Assembly (NCBI GenBank): GCA_002382975.1
Contig: DFTB01000007.1
Location: 180,034 to 244,033 of the forward strand
Direction: 5' to 3'
Origin: Fibrobacter sp. UBA4223
GTDB taxonomy: Bacteria; Fibrobacterota; Fibrobacteria; Fibrobacterales; Fibrobacteraceae
Length of the DNA: 64,000 nucleotides
How positions within the stretch are numbered: position 1 is the stretch's first letter; the number at the start of each line of letters is the position of its first letter. Below are positions 37,122 through 44,976 of this stretch, in pieces. The notes beneath the pieces were generated by a model. It searched no databases and was not told where the DNA came from. It was given only the letters and a program-made list of their open reading frames with translations. A program made the position numbers and the translations under genes.

Positions 37122-39251
37122 ATGCCGAACGAAGAACTTGGTCGGAAAGAACAGCAACAAAAAATCAACGCCCTAAATTTTTTACAGGCTCAGATTGCCA
37201 AATATTATGGCAATGACGGCATCCTTTCGTCTAAGGAAAAAGAGGAACTGGATGAGTTGCGTATATCGCTGGATGTGAGCGAATCGCAATATAAAAGACT
37301 TGTTGAAATTGCAAAGGATGAGATACGTAATTTTAAAAAGTATGATGTTGTCAGTTTTCTTCTGGGGCGGGAAGATAAGTTAAAGCTTTATTCTGATGCA
37401 GAAAGACTTTCTATTCGCATTTCTCGTGTAGAGCGCTGGGTTTCAGAGCTAGAAGATATTGTAAACCCAAAGGAAGATGAAAAATCAAATAAGAATGAGA
37501 TTCGTATTGACAAGATGAATAAGATTGTCAAGTGGTTTGATCAAGAAATGTTTGTAGAAACAAATGCGGATAGGGAAGCGGTTGAAAAGGGAGGCGGTGA
37601 AGAATTAGAATCGGATGAGTTGATAAAAAATGAAATTGATGATTTTATAAATGAAGAAAAAAACCTAGAATGGAGATTTTTTTGTAAACACCTTCTGTTC
37701 AGTGCGCTTAATGGTAAAAAAGAGCCAAAATTAGAAAGTTATTCAAATGAAGAAATAGAAAGCTCTTTAAAAATCGTATATGACGCGATAAAGGCCGAAA
37801 TCGAGAAAGACAAAAATTACCCTCCCATACAATACAAAACCTTTATTAATAAACTAGATAGTGCGAGTATAAAAGCTGAATTCGCCAAGGCTGTAGAAAA
37901 GTGTGCAAATGATTTGAATATCAAGAAATTCCTAAGTCCGGATGAAAAAAAGAAACTAGATGAGATTTTGTCCAGGATTCGACAATATACTGATTTGAAA
38001 AAACTGTTTCGAAAAAAAGGATATGTAGAATCAAAGTCTGAGGTTGATCTTGAAAAACATTTGGGTGGCTGTTTACTCTATGTTTTAATTGTATTAATTT
38101 TCTTCTACATTGTAGATTCTTATTTCTTTAAAACCCTTGATTTGATTCATAACATTGTTGCTACGGAGATAAGTTTTAAAGATTCAAGAGATAGCTTAGA
38201 ATACAAGGCTGTTGAAATTAATGGCGTTTGGTGGATGGCGTATAATTTGGATTATGACACAAAAGATAGTGGCAGTGTTGAGTCTAAATTGCCAAAGAGT
38301 GGAGGACGTTTTTATAGTTGGAATAATGCCGTTAAAGCGTGCCCTAGTGGATGGCGGTTGCCCACGTTGTTAGAATGGCAAGATTTGGCAAAATATATGT
38401 CGGAACGATTTGGCGATGATTCTATTGCTGTTGTGGCTTTGAAGTCTCGTTCTTGGGATGGTTCGGATTCCATAGGTTTCTCAGCTTTGCCGACGGGGTA
38501 TTATAATGCCAATGATAAGGTGCGTGCTATTAGGGAACAGGATGAAAAAGCCAGCTGGTGGACGTACGCCATGAAAAATGAAAAAGAAGCCTATATTGCG
38601 AGTATTGGCAAGGCGAAGGATGGTGTGGAGTTTAAATTTGAAAATTTTGAATACGATTATCGTTCCGTCCGCTGTGTAAAAATGGATGGAGAAAAAATTC
38701 GGTTTATTTCTAACCCAGAACCAGAAAAACCAGACCAAAAGCGGTCAAAAATAAAAGGAGTCGTTGCCGGGTTTAAAGGGGATAGATTACCGGTAATTAA
38801 GACACCAAATGGAACCCAAGCGGTCCTATATGACAGTACCATTTTTTCTAAAGCAAATGTGGATCAGATGCCAGTTTTCCCTACAAATGCAAATGTTGAG
38901 AGTGTTCGCATATATGAAACAGCTTACTCTAGAAATGGAAATGTTTGGGTGAAAGACAATATATGGAGGGAAGACAGCATCAAAATTTCCGGTAAATTTA
39001 CAGTTGTAGATTTAGTGGCGGAACGAGATTCTCTCTGCAATATCGGTTATGGTACTCTTGTTGGTGCTGATTCTATTGTTGCCAAGCTGTTGTTGAATTA
39101 TCCATGTGATTCTTTGAAGAAAGGCAATGAGTATTTGATAGATGCCTATTACAATGTTTATAAACAGAGCAAGTGTGAGAATGATTGTTCTGTTATAAAT
39201 GATTCTTTATTATGTCGTTTTGTCGGGGCTGATATTCATGCAGACAAGTAA
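37122..39251 (+). CDS. Membrane protein with cytoplasmic helical domain and periplasmic FISUMP domain
   Basis: Fifth gene of the operon, ATG one base after the preceding stop. Residues 1-60 (YYGNDGILSSKEKEELDELRI, LDVSESQYKRLVEIAKDEI) recall TerB-like helical modules; this is a weak similarity. Charged helical sequence continues to about 310. One transmembrane helix at about 315-336 (CLLYVLIVLIFFYIV) is followed by a full FISUMP domain at about 360-523 (AVEINGVWWMAYNLDYD, KACPSGWRLPTLLEWQDL, SVRCVKMD) and a beta-rich tail to 709. The domain therefore sits outside the inner membrane while the N-terminus faces the tubulin-like protein. Codon use is clearly more AT-rich than flanking genes. Confidence 0.75.
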   Translation: MPNEELGRKEQQQKINALNFLQAQIAKYYGNDGILSSKEKEELDELRISLDVSESQYKRLVEIAKDEIRNFKKYDVVSFLLGREDKLKLYSDAERLSIRISRVERWVSELEDIVNPKEDEKSNKNEIRIDKMNKIVKWFDQEMFVETNADREAVEKGGGEELESDELIKNEIDDFINEEKNLEWRFFCKHLLFSALNGKKEPKLESYSNEEIESSLKIVYDAIKAEIEKDKNYPPIQYKTFINKLDSASIKAEFAKAVEKCANDLNIKKFLSPDEKKKLDEILSRIRQYTDLKKLFRKKGYVESKSEVDLEKHLGGCLLYVLIVLIFFYIVDSYFFKTLDLIHNIVATEISFKDSRDSLEYKAVEINGVWWMAYNLDYDTKDSGSVESKLPKSGGRFYSWNNAVKACPSGWRLPTLLEWQDLAKYMSERFGDDSIAVVALKSRSWDGSDSIGFSALPTGYYNANDKVRAIREQDEKASWWTYAMKNEKEAYIASIGKAKDGVEFKFENFEYDYRSVRCVKMDGEKIRFISNPEPEKPDQKRSKIKGVVAGFKGDRLPVIKTPNGTQAVLYDSTIFSKANVDQMPVFPTNANVESVRIYETAYSRNGNVWVKDNIWREDSIKISGKFTVVDLVAERDSLCNIGYGTLVGADSIVAKLLLNYPCDSLKKGNEYLIDAYYNVYKQSKCENDCSVINDSLLCRFVGADIHADK

Positions 39252-41268
39252 AATAACTAGCGAACGTAAAGATATAAAAGAAAAAGAAAGTCGAAATTTC
39301 TTTTATAATTTTTTCAGAAAAAGTCTAGTTCTTTTTGTTGTTTCATTCGCTTTTTTGCTGTTTGTTTGGCTTCGTGAAGACGCTACTTCTTCGCTGAATA
39401 TTCTTTCTTTTTTCGTTTGGTTGGTGGAACACGGAATTGCCGCGCTTCCATGGCCATCGGATATGAATGTTGTTAATTTGTTCTTTTGTCTTGTTGGTTA
39501 TTTCTTTGTTCTTTTTATCATATGTATTGTGATTGCTTGCCTTTTATGTTTGAAACGTGTATGGCATTTTTGGAAAAGAAATGATGGAATTGAGGGTGAA
39601 AAAAAATGCGCCAAATCTCTTTGGAATAGAATAAAGGCGTGTGTGAAGTCTTTGTGGAACGATATCGGTAAGCATAAAGCAAAGTATGGGACGAAGTTAA
39701 GAAAGATTCTTATTTGGCTTACTTGCCTTTCGTGGCTTATGTATGCTTTTTTTTCAAATGCTGGTGTTTGCATAAAATACAATGTTTTTTTGGGGGAGAA
39801 TTTTCCAGATGTTGAAACTTTAGTGAGTGCTTCGCTTTGGGCCGGATTTGTTTTTGTGTGTTTTCTTCTTCTTCTTGAATTGGCGTTTGTGTCTGGATGG
39901 GATTATTTTCGCTTTGGTCGCAGTGGATTTTATAAAGGTGGTAAACACTGGTACGAAGAAGAAAAAAAATATTTGGGTGCCGGCGATTATAGCTTTATTG
40001 GGAAAAAATGGTTCAATTTTTTACATTCCCTATTTCTTCTTGGTCTTGATTCGCATTGTGCGTTTCTTTCAGTTGTGCTTAAAAAAACGTTTAATTTGCG
40101 ATATAAGGCTGCTCAGTTCTGGTATCAGCTGTACATTCTTTTCCGTTACAACTCGCTATTGCATAGAATAATTTATTGGGCAATAATTGTTTTTGTTGGT
40201 GTGAACATTTGGCAAATCAAAGGAGGTGCGGTTCCTTCTTGGAGCCTTTGGTGGACTGATGATACCTGGATGGGTAATTTTATCAAATCCTCTACGGTGT
40301 TAAGGACTTATTTAAACTGTCCGTTAAACAATTTGTCTTTTCTTATTCTTTTTGGGTTGATTGTTGAGAAACGTGATAGAAAAAAATACATTGATAATTT
40401 TTTATATGGGCGATTGAATGTAATTGTAGTTGTTGCGAGTACTATTGTTGCGGTTCTATTAGTGCTTTCCAATGTGGCGAAAAAAGATTTTATGGCTAGC
40501 CTTTTGTTCTTTGATGCGCTTTTCACCTTGATTTTTTTAATAGAAATAGCGCTTAAAATTTATGAAGCTGGAAGTAAATTCTTTTTTAGGGAAGGTGTAG
40601 AAACACATATATCTTGGGCCAATCTTGATAAATGGAATATATTAGATATGGTAGTTGTCATTGCTTCAATAACGTCTATTTTTATGTTGAAAGATGAATA
40701 CCAGCTTCTTTCAGGCATGTATGCCATGATTATACTTAGAATCGTTCGCTTGTTAAAATTGGTCCGTTTGCTGAGGATTTTCAAAAAGTACCTGGTTGAT
40801 TTGTGGGAAGGCGCTAAACATGCCATGATAAAGTCTATTCCGATTATCATCGTTTTTGGAATACTATTGTTCTTTGTTGGATTTGGCTTTTATTGGGCTT
40901 CAGACCACTTTGGAATAGGTCGAGAATTTTTCAATGACCCAATAACATCAGTTTTTTCTTTGTTCCGATTGTTTACTTATGATGGGTGGCATGACATTCC
41001 TGTAAAAATAGCAGAAGAATGTTCAAAAAAGGACATTTGGCAGGGTGTTTGGTGGATTGAAACAGCTGTCCGTATCGGCTTCTGCGCGCTTGTCTTTGCT
41101 GGCGGAATTGTCGGTGTGGCGTTGTTGAATTCCGTGTTTGTTGATGGGATGATGCTGCGCGATAAGAGTGAAGCTGATCGTGTGCACCGTTTGAATGAAT
41201 TGGATAGAAAAATTGAGGAAATCAGCACGAAACTCGATGATATGGAAAAGCGAAGAATCCAAAGTTGA
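39238..41268 (+). CDS. Voltage-gated cation channel (BacNav-like) with extra N-terminal membrane domain
   Basis: C-terminal 300 residues form a complete six-helix channel. S2 has the acidic pattern LLFFDALFTLIFLIEIALKI and S3 has W-N-I-L-D-M-V-V-V. S4 near 498-517 carries regularly spaced charges (R-I-V-R-L-L-K-L-V-R-L-L-R-I-F-K-K). The pore loop is F-S-L-F-R-L-F-T-Y-D-G-W, near 574-584, comparable to T-L-E-S-W of NaChBac and T-x-E-G-W of calcium channels. S6 is followed by a coiled coil (RLNELDRKIEEISTKLDDMEKR). The first 350 residues hold about six further hydrophobic helices that I do not recognise. I choose ATG 39238, overlapping the previous gene by 14 bp; an upstream start at 39199 would overlap more. 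About 676 aa. AT-rich like its neighbour. Confidence 0.82.
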   Translation: MQTSKITSERKDIKEKESRNFFYNFFRKSLVLFVVSFAFLLFVWLREDATSSLNILSFFVWLVEHGIAALPWPSDMNVVNLFFCLVGYFFVLFIICIVIACLLCLKRVWHFWKRNDGIEGEKKCAKSLWNRIKACVKSLWNDIGKHKAKYGTKLRKILIWLTCLSWLMYAFFSNAGVCIKYNVFLGENFPDVETLVSASLWAGFVFVCFLLLLELAFVSGWDYFRFGRSGFYKGGKHWYEEEKKYLGAGDYSFIGKKWFNFLHSLFLLGLDSHCAFLSVVLKKTFNLRYKAAQFWYQLYILFRYNSLLHRIIYWAIIVFVGVNIWQIKGGAVPSWSLWWTDDTWMGNFIKSSTVLRTYLNCPLNNLSFLILFGLIVEKRDRKKYIDNFLYGRLNVIVVVASTIVAVLLVLSNVAKKDFMASLLFFDALFTLIFLIEIALKIYEAGSKFFFREGVETHISWANLDKWNILDMVVVIASITSIFMLKDEYQLLSGMYAMIILRIVRLLKLVRLLRIFKKYLVDLWEGAKHAMIKSIPIIIVFGILLFFVGFGFYWASDHFGIGREFFNDPITSVFSLFRLFTYDGWHDIPVKIAEECSKKDIWQGVWWIETAVRIGFCALVFAGGIVGVALLNSVFVDGMMLRDKSEADRVHRLNELDRKIEEISTKLDDMEKRRIQS

Positions 41269-41334
41269 AACGCCGGGTGGTCTCCCGTTCTGTAAAATTG
41301 TATATTGTGTCCGAAAAGATTTTTTGGAGTCAAG

Positions 41335-42438
41335 ATGGATATCGGTTCGTTACATTTTCAGAATCCCGAAGCCTTTTGGCTGTTGCTGCTTGTTCCCGTG
41401 CTTGTGGCGCTCTACATTTACCGCCAGCAGCGTCGCAAGAGCACCATCAAGTTCCCGGCCCTTGCCATAGCCAAAAAAGCATCGCCTAGTCATCGGGTGC
41501 GCATGCGCCACATTGTGCCGGCGCTCCGCCTTGCAGCCCTGTGCTGCTTTGTGGTGGCCCTTGCCCGCCCCCAGAATGCTACCGAGGTGGAATACACCAA
41601 CACTGACGGCGTGGATATTATGCTGGTGCTGGACGTGTCTGGCTCCATGGGCACGCTGGACATGTTGACCCGCACAGAACAGGCGAAGCTCGGGGTGATG
41701 AACGCCGAACGGATTTTGAAGTCCGGTGATTACTGGAAATATAGCCGCATGGGTTATGCCCAGCAGGTTATTGCAGAATTCATCCAGAAACGCCACAGCG
41801 ACCGTATCGGTCTTTCCGCCTTTGGCGCCCGTGCCGTTACCCAGTGCCCCCTTACGCTGGATTACGGTTCCTTGCTTGAAATTTTGGGCGTTACAGACGA
41901 CCTGGCCCACGATTCTATTATGGGAAGCCGTACCGCCATTGGCGATGGCCTTATGAACGCTCTTGCCCGCTTGCAAAAGTCCGAAGCCAAGTCCAAGGTG
42001 GTGGTGCTCCTGACCGATGGCAAGGACAACGCCAGCGTCATTTCACCTGTCCGTGCGGCCGAGGTGGCCCAGTCCATCGGGGTGAAGGTCTATACCGTAG
42101 GCGTAGGCAAGCGTAAGGGTAAAATCCTGAGTTTCCAGCAGAACCCCTGGACAGGCGAAATCTCCTGGGGCGAGCGGGATATTACTCCCGAAGAAGGCAT
42201 CGACGAAACCACCCTCAAGGCGGTGGCGCAAAAGACCGGCGGGAAGTTCTACCGTGCCGAAAACAAGGAACAGCTAGAAGAAATTTATTCCGAAATAGAC
42301 CAGCTGGAAAAATCCGAAATCGAGACGGTGGCCTACGCCCGCTACGCCGAAAAATTCTACCCCTGGCTTTTGGTAGGGGCGCTCCTCATTCTGCTGGAAC
42401 TGATTCTTGCCAACACCCGCTTTGTGCGGATTCCGTAG
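41335..42438 (+). CDS. batA: BatA-type vWA membrane protein
   Basis: Bacteroides aerotolerance-type vWA protein. It has an N-terminal membrane hairpin (WLLLLVPVLVALYIY; IVPALRLAALCCFVVALARPQ), then a vWA domain with intact D100-V-S-G-S-M metal site and L-L-T-D-G-K-D-N near 227, and a C-terminal anchor (YPWLLVGALLILLELILA). The domain faces the periplasm. ATG 41335 has SD GGAG; TATATT at 41301-41306 gives a plausible promoter, so it may be a unit separate from the channel operon. The usual MoxR and DUF58 genes are not adjacent. Confidence 0.85.
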   Translation: MDIGSLHFQNPEAFWLLLLVPVLVALYIYRQQRRKSTIKFPALAIAKKASPSHRVRMRHIVPALRLAALCCFVVALARPQNATEVEYTNTDGVDIMLVLDVSGSMGTLDMLTRTEQAKLGVMNAERILKSGDYWKYSRMGYAQQVIAEFIQKRHSDRIGLSAFGARAVTQCPLTLDYGSLLEILGVTDDLAHDSIMGSRTAIGDGLMNALARLQKSEAKSKVVVLLTDGKDNASVISPVRAAEVAQSIGVKVYTVGVGKRKGKILSFQQNPWTGEISWGERDITPEEGIDETTLKAVAQKTGGKFYRAENKEQLEEIYSEIDQLEKSEIETVAYARYAEKFYPWLLVGALLILLELILANTRFVRIP

Positions 42439-42439
42439 G

Positions 42440-43558
42440 CTACTCCCCACCTACAGAAGGTTTGTAGCAGTTCCTGGTGCAGTTTTCGATTAGATCGTCA
42501 ACCGTCTTGGTGGTGGGCGTGCCGAATTCGGACCAGTAGATGGAGAAGGTAATGGGCCAAGGGCCCTGGGCAAGTTCTTCGCTGGTGGCGCTGGTGGCAA
42601 TCAGCCTGTTGGCCAGAGTTTCTATCTCGGAGAAATCGTTACATTCGGTAACAATGGCAAAAGACGAAGTGCTGTAACGGGCGATAAAAGAGCCGCGATT
42701 GATGCATTGCTGTCGTAGGAACGAGGCCATTTTTTGGAGGGCTATGGCTGCGGCCACACCCCCGTATTTCTTTTTCATGGCCTTGAACTTGTCAATGTCG
42801 ATTTTCACAAAAAACAGTCTCTTGGCAGGGTTCTGTTTTTGGGTAATGGCATCCAGGTAGTCTGCAAGTTTGTTGTCATTGTTGAGCTTGGTAATTTCAT
42901 CGACGGTAATTCTCCTGCGCAACGAGGTCAGGTGTATAAACAGAGTGACGATGACAAACGAGGGCGACGTGATGGGCATATCGTAGAATTTGGCCTGTAC
43001 CACCAGCAGAAGCAGGGGGAAAGCCATGGCTCCCGAAAGCAGGTAAAGGGTACGACGGCGAATCCTGTTGGTGCACTTGCGGGCCTTGGTCAGGCACAGG
43101 ATCGACGCGGATACCACATAGACAATCGTCAGGATGTTCAGCAAAATCCACACATGGGGTCTCATGTCGAGAGGCGGTTCTGTCAGGTTGCTCAAGACAT
43201 CTATGATGGCCATGGCACTTACCACAAGGCTTGGCAACAATATGGGGATGAACTTATTGCGAAGGTGGTAGGTGCTAGTGGATGTAATAAAGAATACGGT
43301 CAGGAACCAGGAGCAACCCATGCAGATGCAGGTGACGATCTTGAGGCCGTTGATAATCTTGATGACGGGGATGTAAGTGGAGGGAATGAACTGTCCTGTA
43401 GAATTCAGGACGCAGAAAGCGATGGACAGGTCCACCAGGTATCGGAAAACATGAACTTCCCTGAGGCGGGAGGCCCGCTCCGTGATGCCATAACGCACCA
43501 TCAGGAGAATGGCGATGCTTATGAGATCGATTTCGACTACAAAGGGATTGATTTCCAT
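42440..43558 (-). CDS. Degenerate GGDEF membrane protein
   Basis: About six N-terminal membrane helices (LISIAILLMVRYGI, FLVDLSIAFCVLN, TCICMGCSWFLTVFFI, LLSGAMAFPLLLLVV) precede a GGDEF-fold domain from about residue 215 (KLNNDNKLADYLDAITQ, FFVKIDIDKFKAMKKKYGG). The signature itself is R-Y-S-T-S-S-F-A-I-V instead of R-x-G-G-D-E-F, so diguanylate cyclase activity should be absent, although the first metal aspartate (I-D-I-D-K-F-K) remains. It may bind nucleotide or act as a receptor. It lies on the opposite strand between two bat genes, convergent with batA (1-bp gap). Confidence 0.75.
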   Translation of the reverse strand: MEINPFVVEIDLISIAILLMVRYGITERASRLREVHVFRYLVDLSIAFCVLNSTGQFIPSTYIPVIKIINGLKIVTCICMGCSWFLTVFFITSTSTYHLRNKFIPILLPSLVVSAMAIIDVLSNLTEPPLDMRPHVWILLNILTIVYVVSASILCLTKARKCTNRIRRRTLYLLSGAMAFPLLLLVVQAKFYDMPITSPSFVIVTLFIHLTSLRRRITVDEITKLNNDNKLADYLDAITQKQNPAKRLFFVKIDIDKFKAMKKKYGGVAAAIALQKMASFLRQQCINRGSFIARYSTSSFAIVTECNDFSEIETLANRLIATSATSEELAQGPWPITFSIYWSEFGTPTTKTVDDLIENCTRNCYKPSVGGE

Positions 43559-43749
43559 AGATTTACCCTATAATCCAATAAGTAAAATATATCTTTTTTT
43601 TAACAAAAAAGTCATCGCCCGCAAATAAATGTGATTTTTCCCGTTTTTGGGGTCATTTTTTTGAAAAAATGGGGCGAAAAAGCCCGTTTTTTGTATATTC
43701 ATGGGTATGCGGGCCCTGCCCCGCGTTGATTTTTTTCTGGAGTCTGTCC

Positions 43750-44778
43750 ATGCGATTTGCGGAACCGAGCTTTTTGTGGGGACTTTTTACCCTGCCATTT
43801 TTTGCCCTTTTGTTCTATTATGCTTTTTACCGCCGTAAAAAGCTGGCGGAGCGGTTCGTGTCCCTTTCCATGCTGCCCAAGCTTTCGACCAGCGTGTCTC
43901 CCTGGCGGAGGCTTGCCAAGGTTCTGATCCTCCTTTTGGCGATTGCCTTTTTGTTCGTTGCCCTTGCAAGGCCCCAGTGGGGCCATAAGCTAGAACACGT
44001 GGAGCGTCGCGGTCTGGACTTGGTGCTGCTGCAGGACATTTCCCTTTCCATGCTGGCCGAAGACATCAAGCCGAACCGTCTGGTGCGTAGCCGTCACGAG
44101 ATTGCCTCGTTCCTGGAATCTCTCACCGGCGACCGCGTGGGTCTGGTGGCCTTTAGCGGCGAGGCCCAGGTGATGGTTCCCCTGACGCTGGATTACGGTA
44201 CCGTGCAGATGATGCTTCGGGAACTGGAGCCGGGCTGGCTCATGCCGGGAACGAACCTGGAAAAGGCCATCCGCAAGGGGATGGATTTGTTCCGCAACTC
44301 CGGCGGGGCGGGCAAGTATTCGGTAATGGTCCTCATGAGTGACGGCGAAGAACTTGAAGACGCCGCCGTCAATGCCGCCAAGGAAGCCGCCGAGATGGGC
44401 ATCCGCATCTACACGGTGGGTATCGGCTCCCGCGAAGGTGTGCCAATCCCCGTCAAGACCAAGAACGGAGAAGTGGCCTACAAAAAGGACATGCAAGGGA
44501 ACATCGTGACCACCCGCCTAGAAGACGGGACTCTTCAAGAAATTGCGAGCGCTACCGGCGGGTTGTACTTTTACGCGAGCCCCGGTGAGTTCCAGCTGCA
44601 GAAGGTGCTGACCGAAATCGCCACCCTCGAAAAGAAGGACCAGGCAAGCGACCGCTTTGAAAATTACCAGGACCGCTACCAGATTTTCCTCGGGATTGCG
44701 GCCTTGCTGTTCCTGATTGAAGCGGTGGTGTCCGAACGGGGTCGCCGTCGCAAGCAGCTGGCCGGCCGTTTCAGCTGA
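43750..44778 (+). CDS. batB: BatB-type vWA membrane protein
   Basis: Second vWA membrane protein of the Bat type: N-terminal helices (FLWGLFTLPFFALLFYYAF; LAKVLILLLAIAFLFVALARPQW), vWA domain with D96-I-S-L-S-M and V-L-M-S-D-G-E-E, and a C-terminal anchor (IFLGIAALLFLIEAVV). ATG 43750 has SD GGAG at about 8 nt; the longer frame from 43669 lacks one. It probably forms a complex with the BatA-type protein despite the intervening opposite-strand gene. It is followed by a candidate minus-strand RNA gene. Confidence 0.85.
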   Translation: MRFAEPSFLWGLFTLPFFALLFYYAFYRRKKLAERFVSLSMLPKLSTSVSPWRRLAKVLILLLAIAFLFVALARPQWGHKLEHVERRGLDLVLLQDISLSMLAEDIKPNRLVRSRHEIASFLESLTGDRVGLVAFSGEAQVMVPLTLDYGTVQMMLRELEPGWLMPGTNLEKAIRKGMDLFRNSGGAGKYSVMVLMSDGEELEDAAVNAAKEAAEMGIRIYTVGIGSREGVPIPVKTKNGEVAYKKDMQGNIVTTRLEDGTLQEIASATGGLYFYASPGEFQLQKVLTEIATLEKKDQASDRFENYQDRYQIFLGIAALLFLIEAVVSERGRRRKQLAGRFS

Positions 44779-44794
44779 GTCATCGCTCCGGGTA

Positions 44795-44905
44795 CAAAAA
44801 AAGCCTTTCGGGTGGGTATGTCTCTCTTGGAGACGGGCGGCGCTCCATGGGAGGCCGAATTAGAATCCACCGGAAAGGCTATGAGTATAATATACATTCG
44901 AAAAT
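44795..44905 (-). ncRNA. Candidate structured small RNA with its own terminator
   Basis: On the minus strand, AGCCTTTCCGGTGG (44867-44880) pairs with CCACCCGAAAGGCT (44802-44815) with one mismatch and is followed directly by a run of T (plus-strand A 44796-44802). Inside lie two hairpins: GGCCTCC/GGAGcGCC and GTCTC/GAGAC, giving a three-way junction of about 79 nt. A TATATTAT-type -10 lies just upstream on the same strand (44887-44896). No known RNA family is recognised by eye, and tRNA and SRP RNA do not fit. The annotated span includes the promoter. Confidence 0.5.
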
Positions 44906-44976
44906 CCCGATAAACCAAATTATTTTGAAAATCCTTAGTCCAATTTGGAATGAGGGAATAGCTATATTGTTTGGTG

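Noticed and set aside
42440..43558. Active diguanylate cyclase
   Set aside because: The GGDEF signature is replaced by S-T-S-S-F, so only a degenerate domain is claimed.
43660..43690. GGGCGAAAAAGCCC with T-run as a terminator before batB
   Set aside because: The stem is only 4 bp and the T-run merges with a TATATT promoter-like element; evidence is too weak to list.
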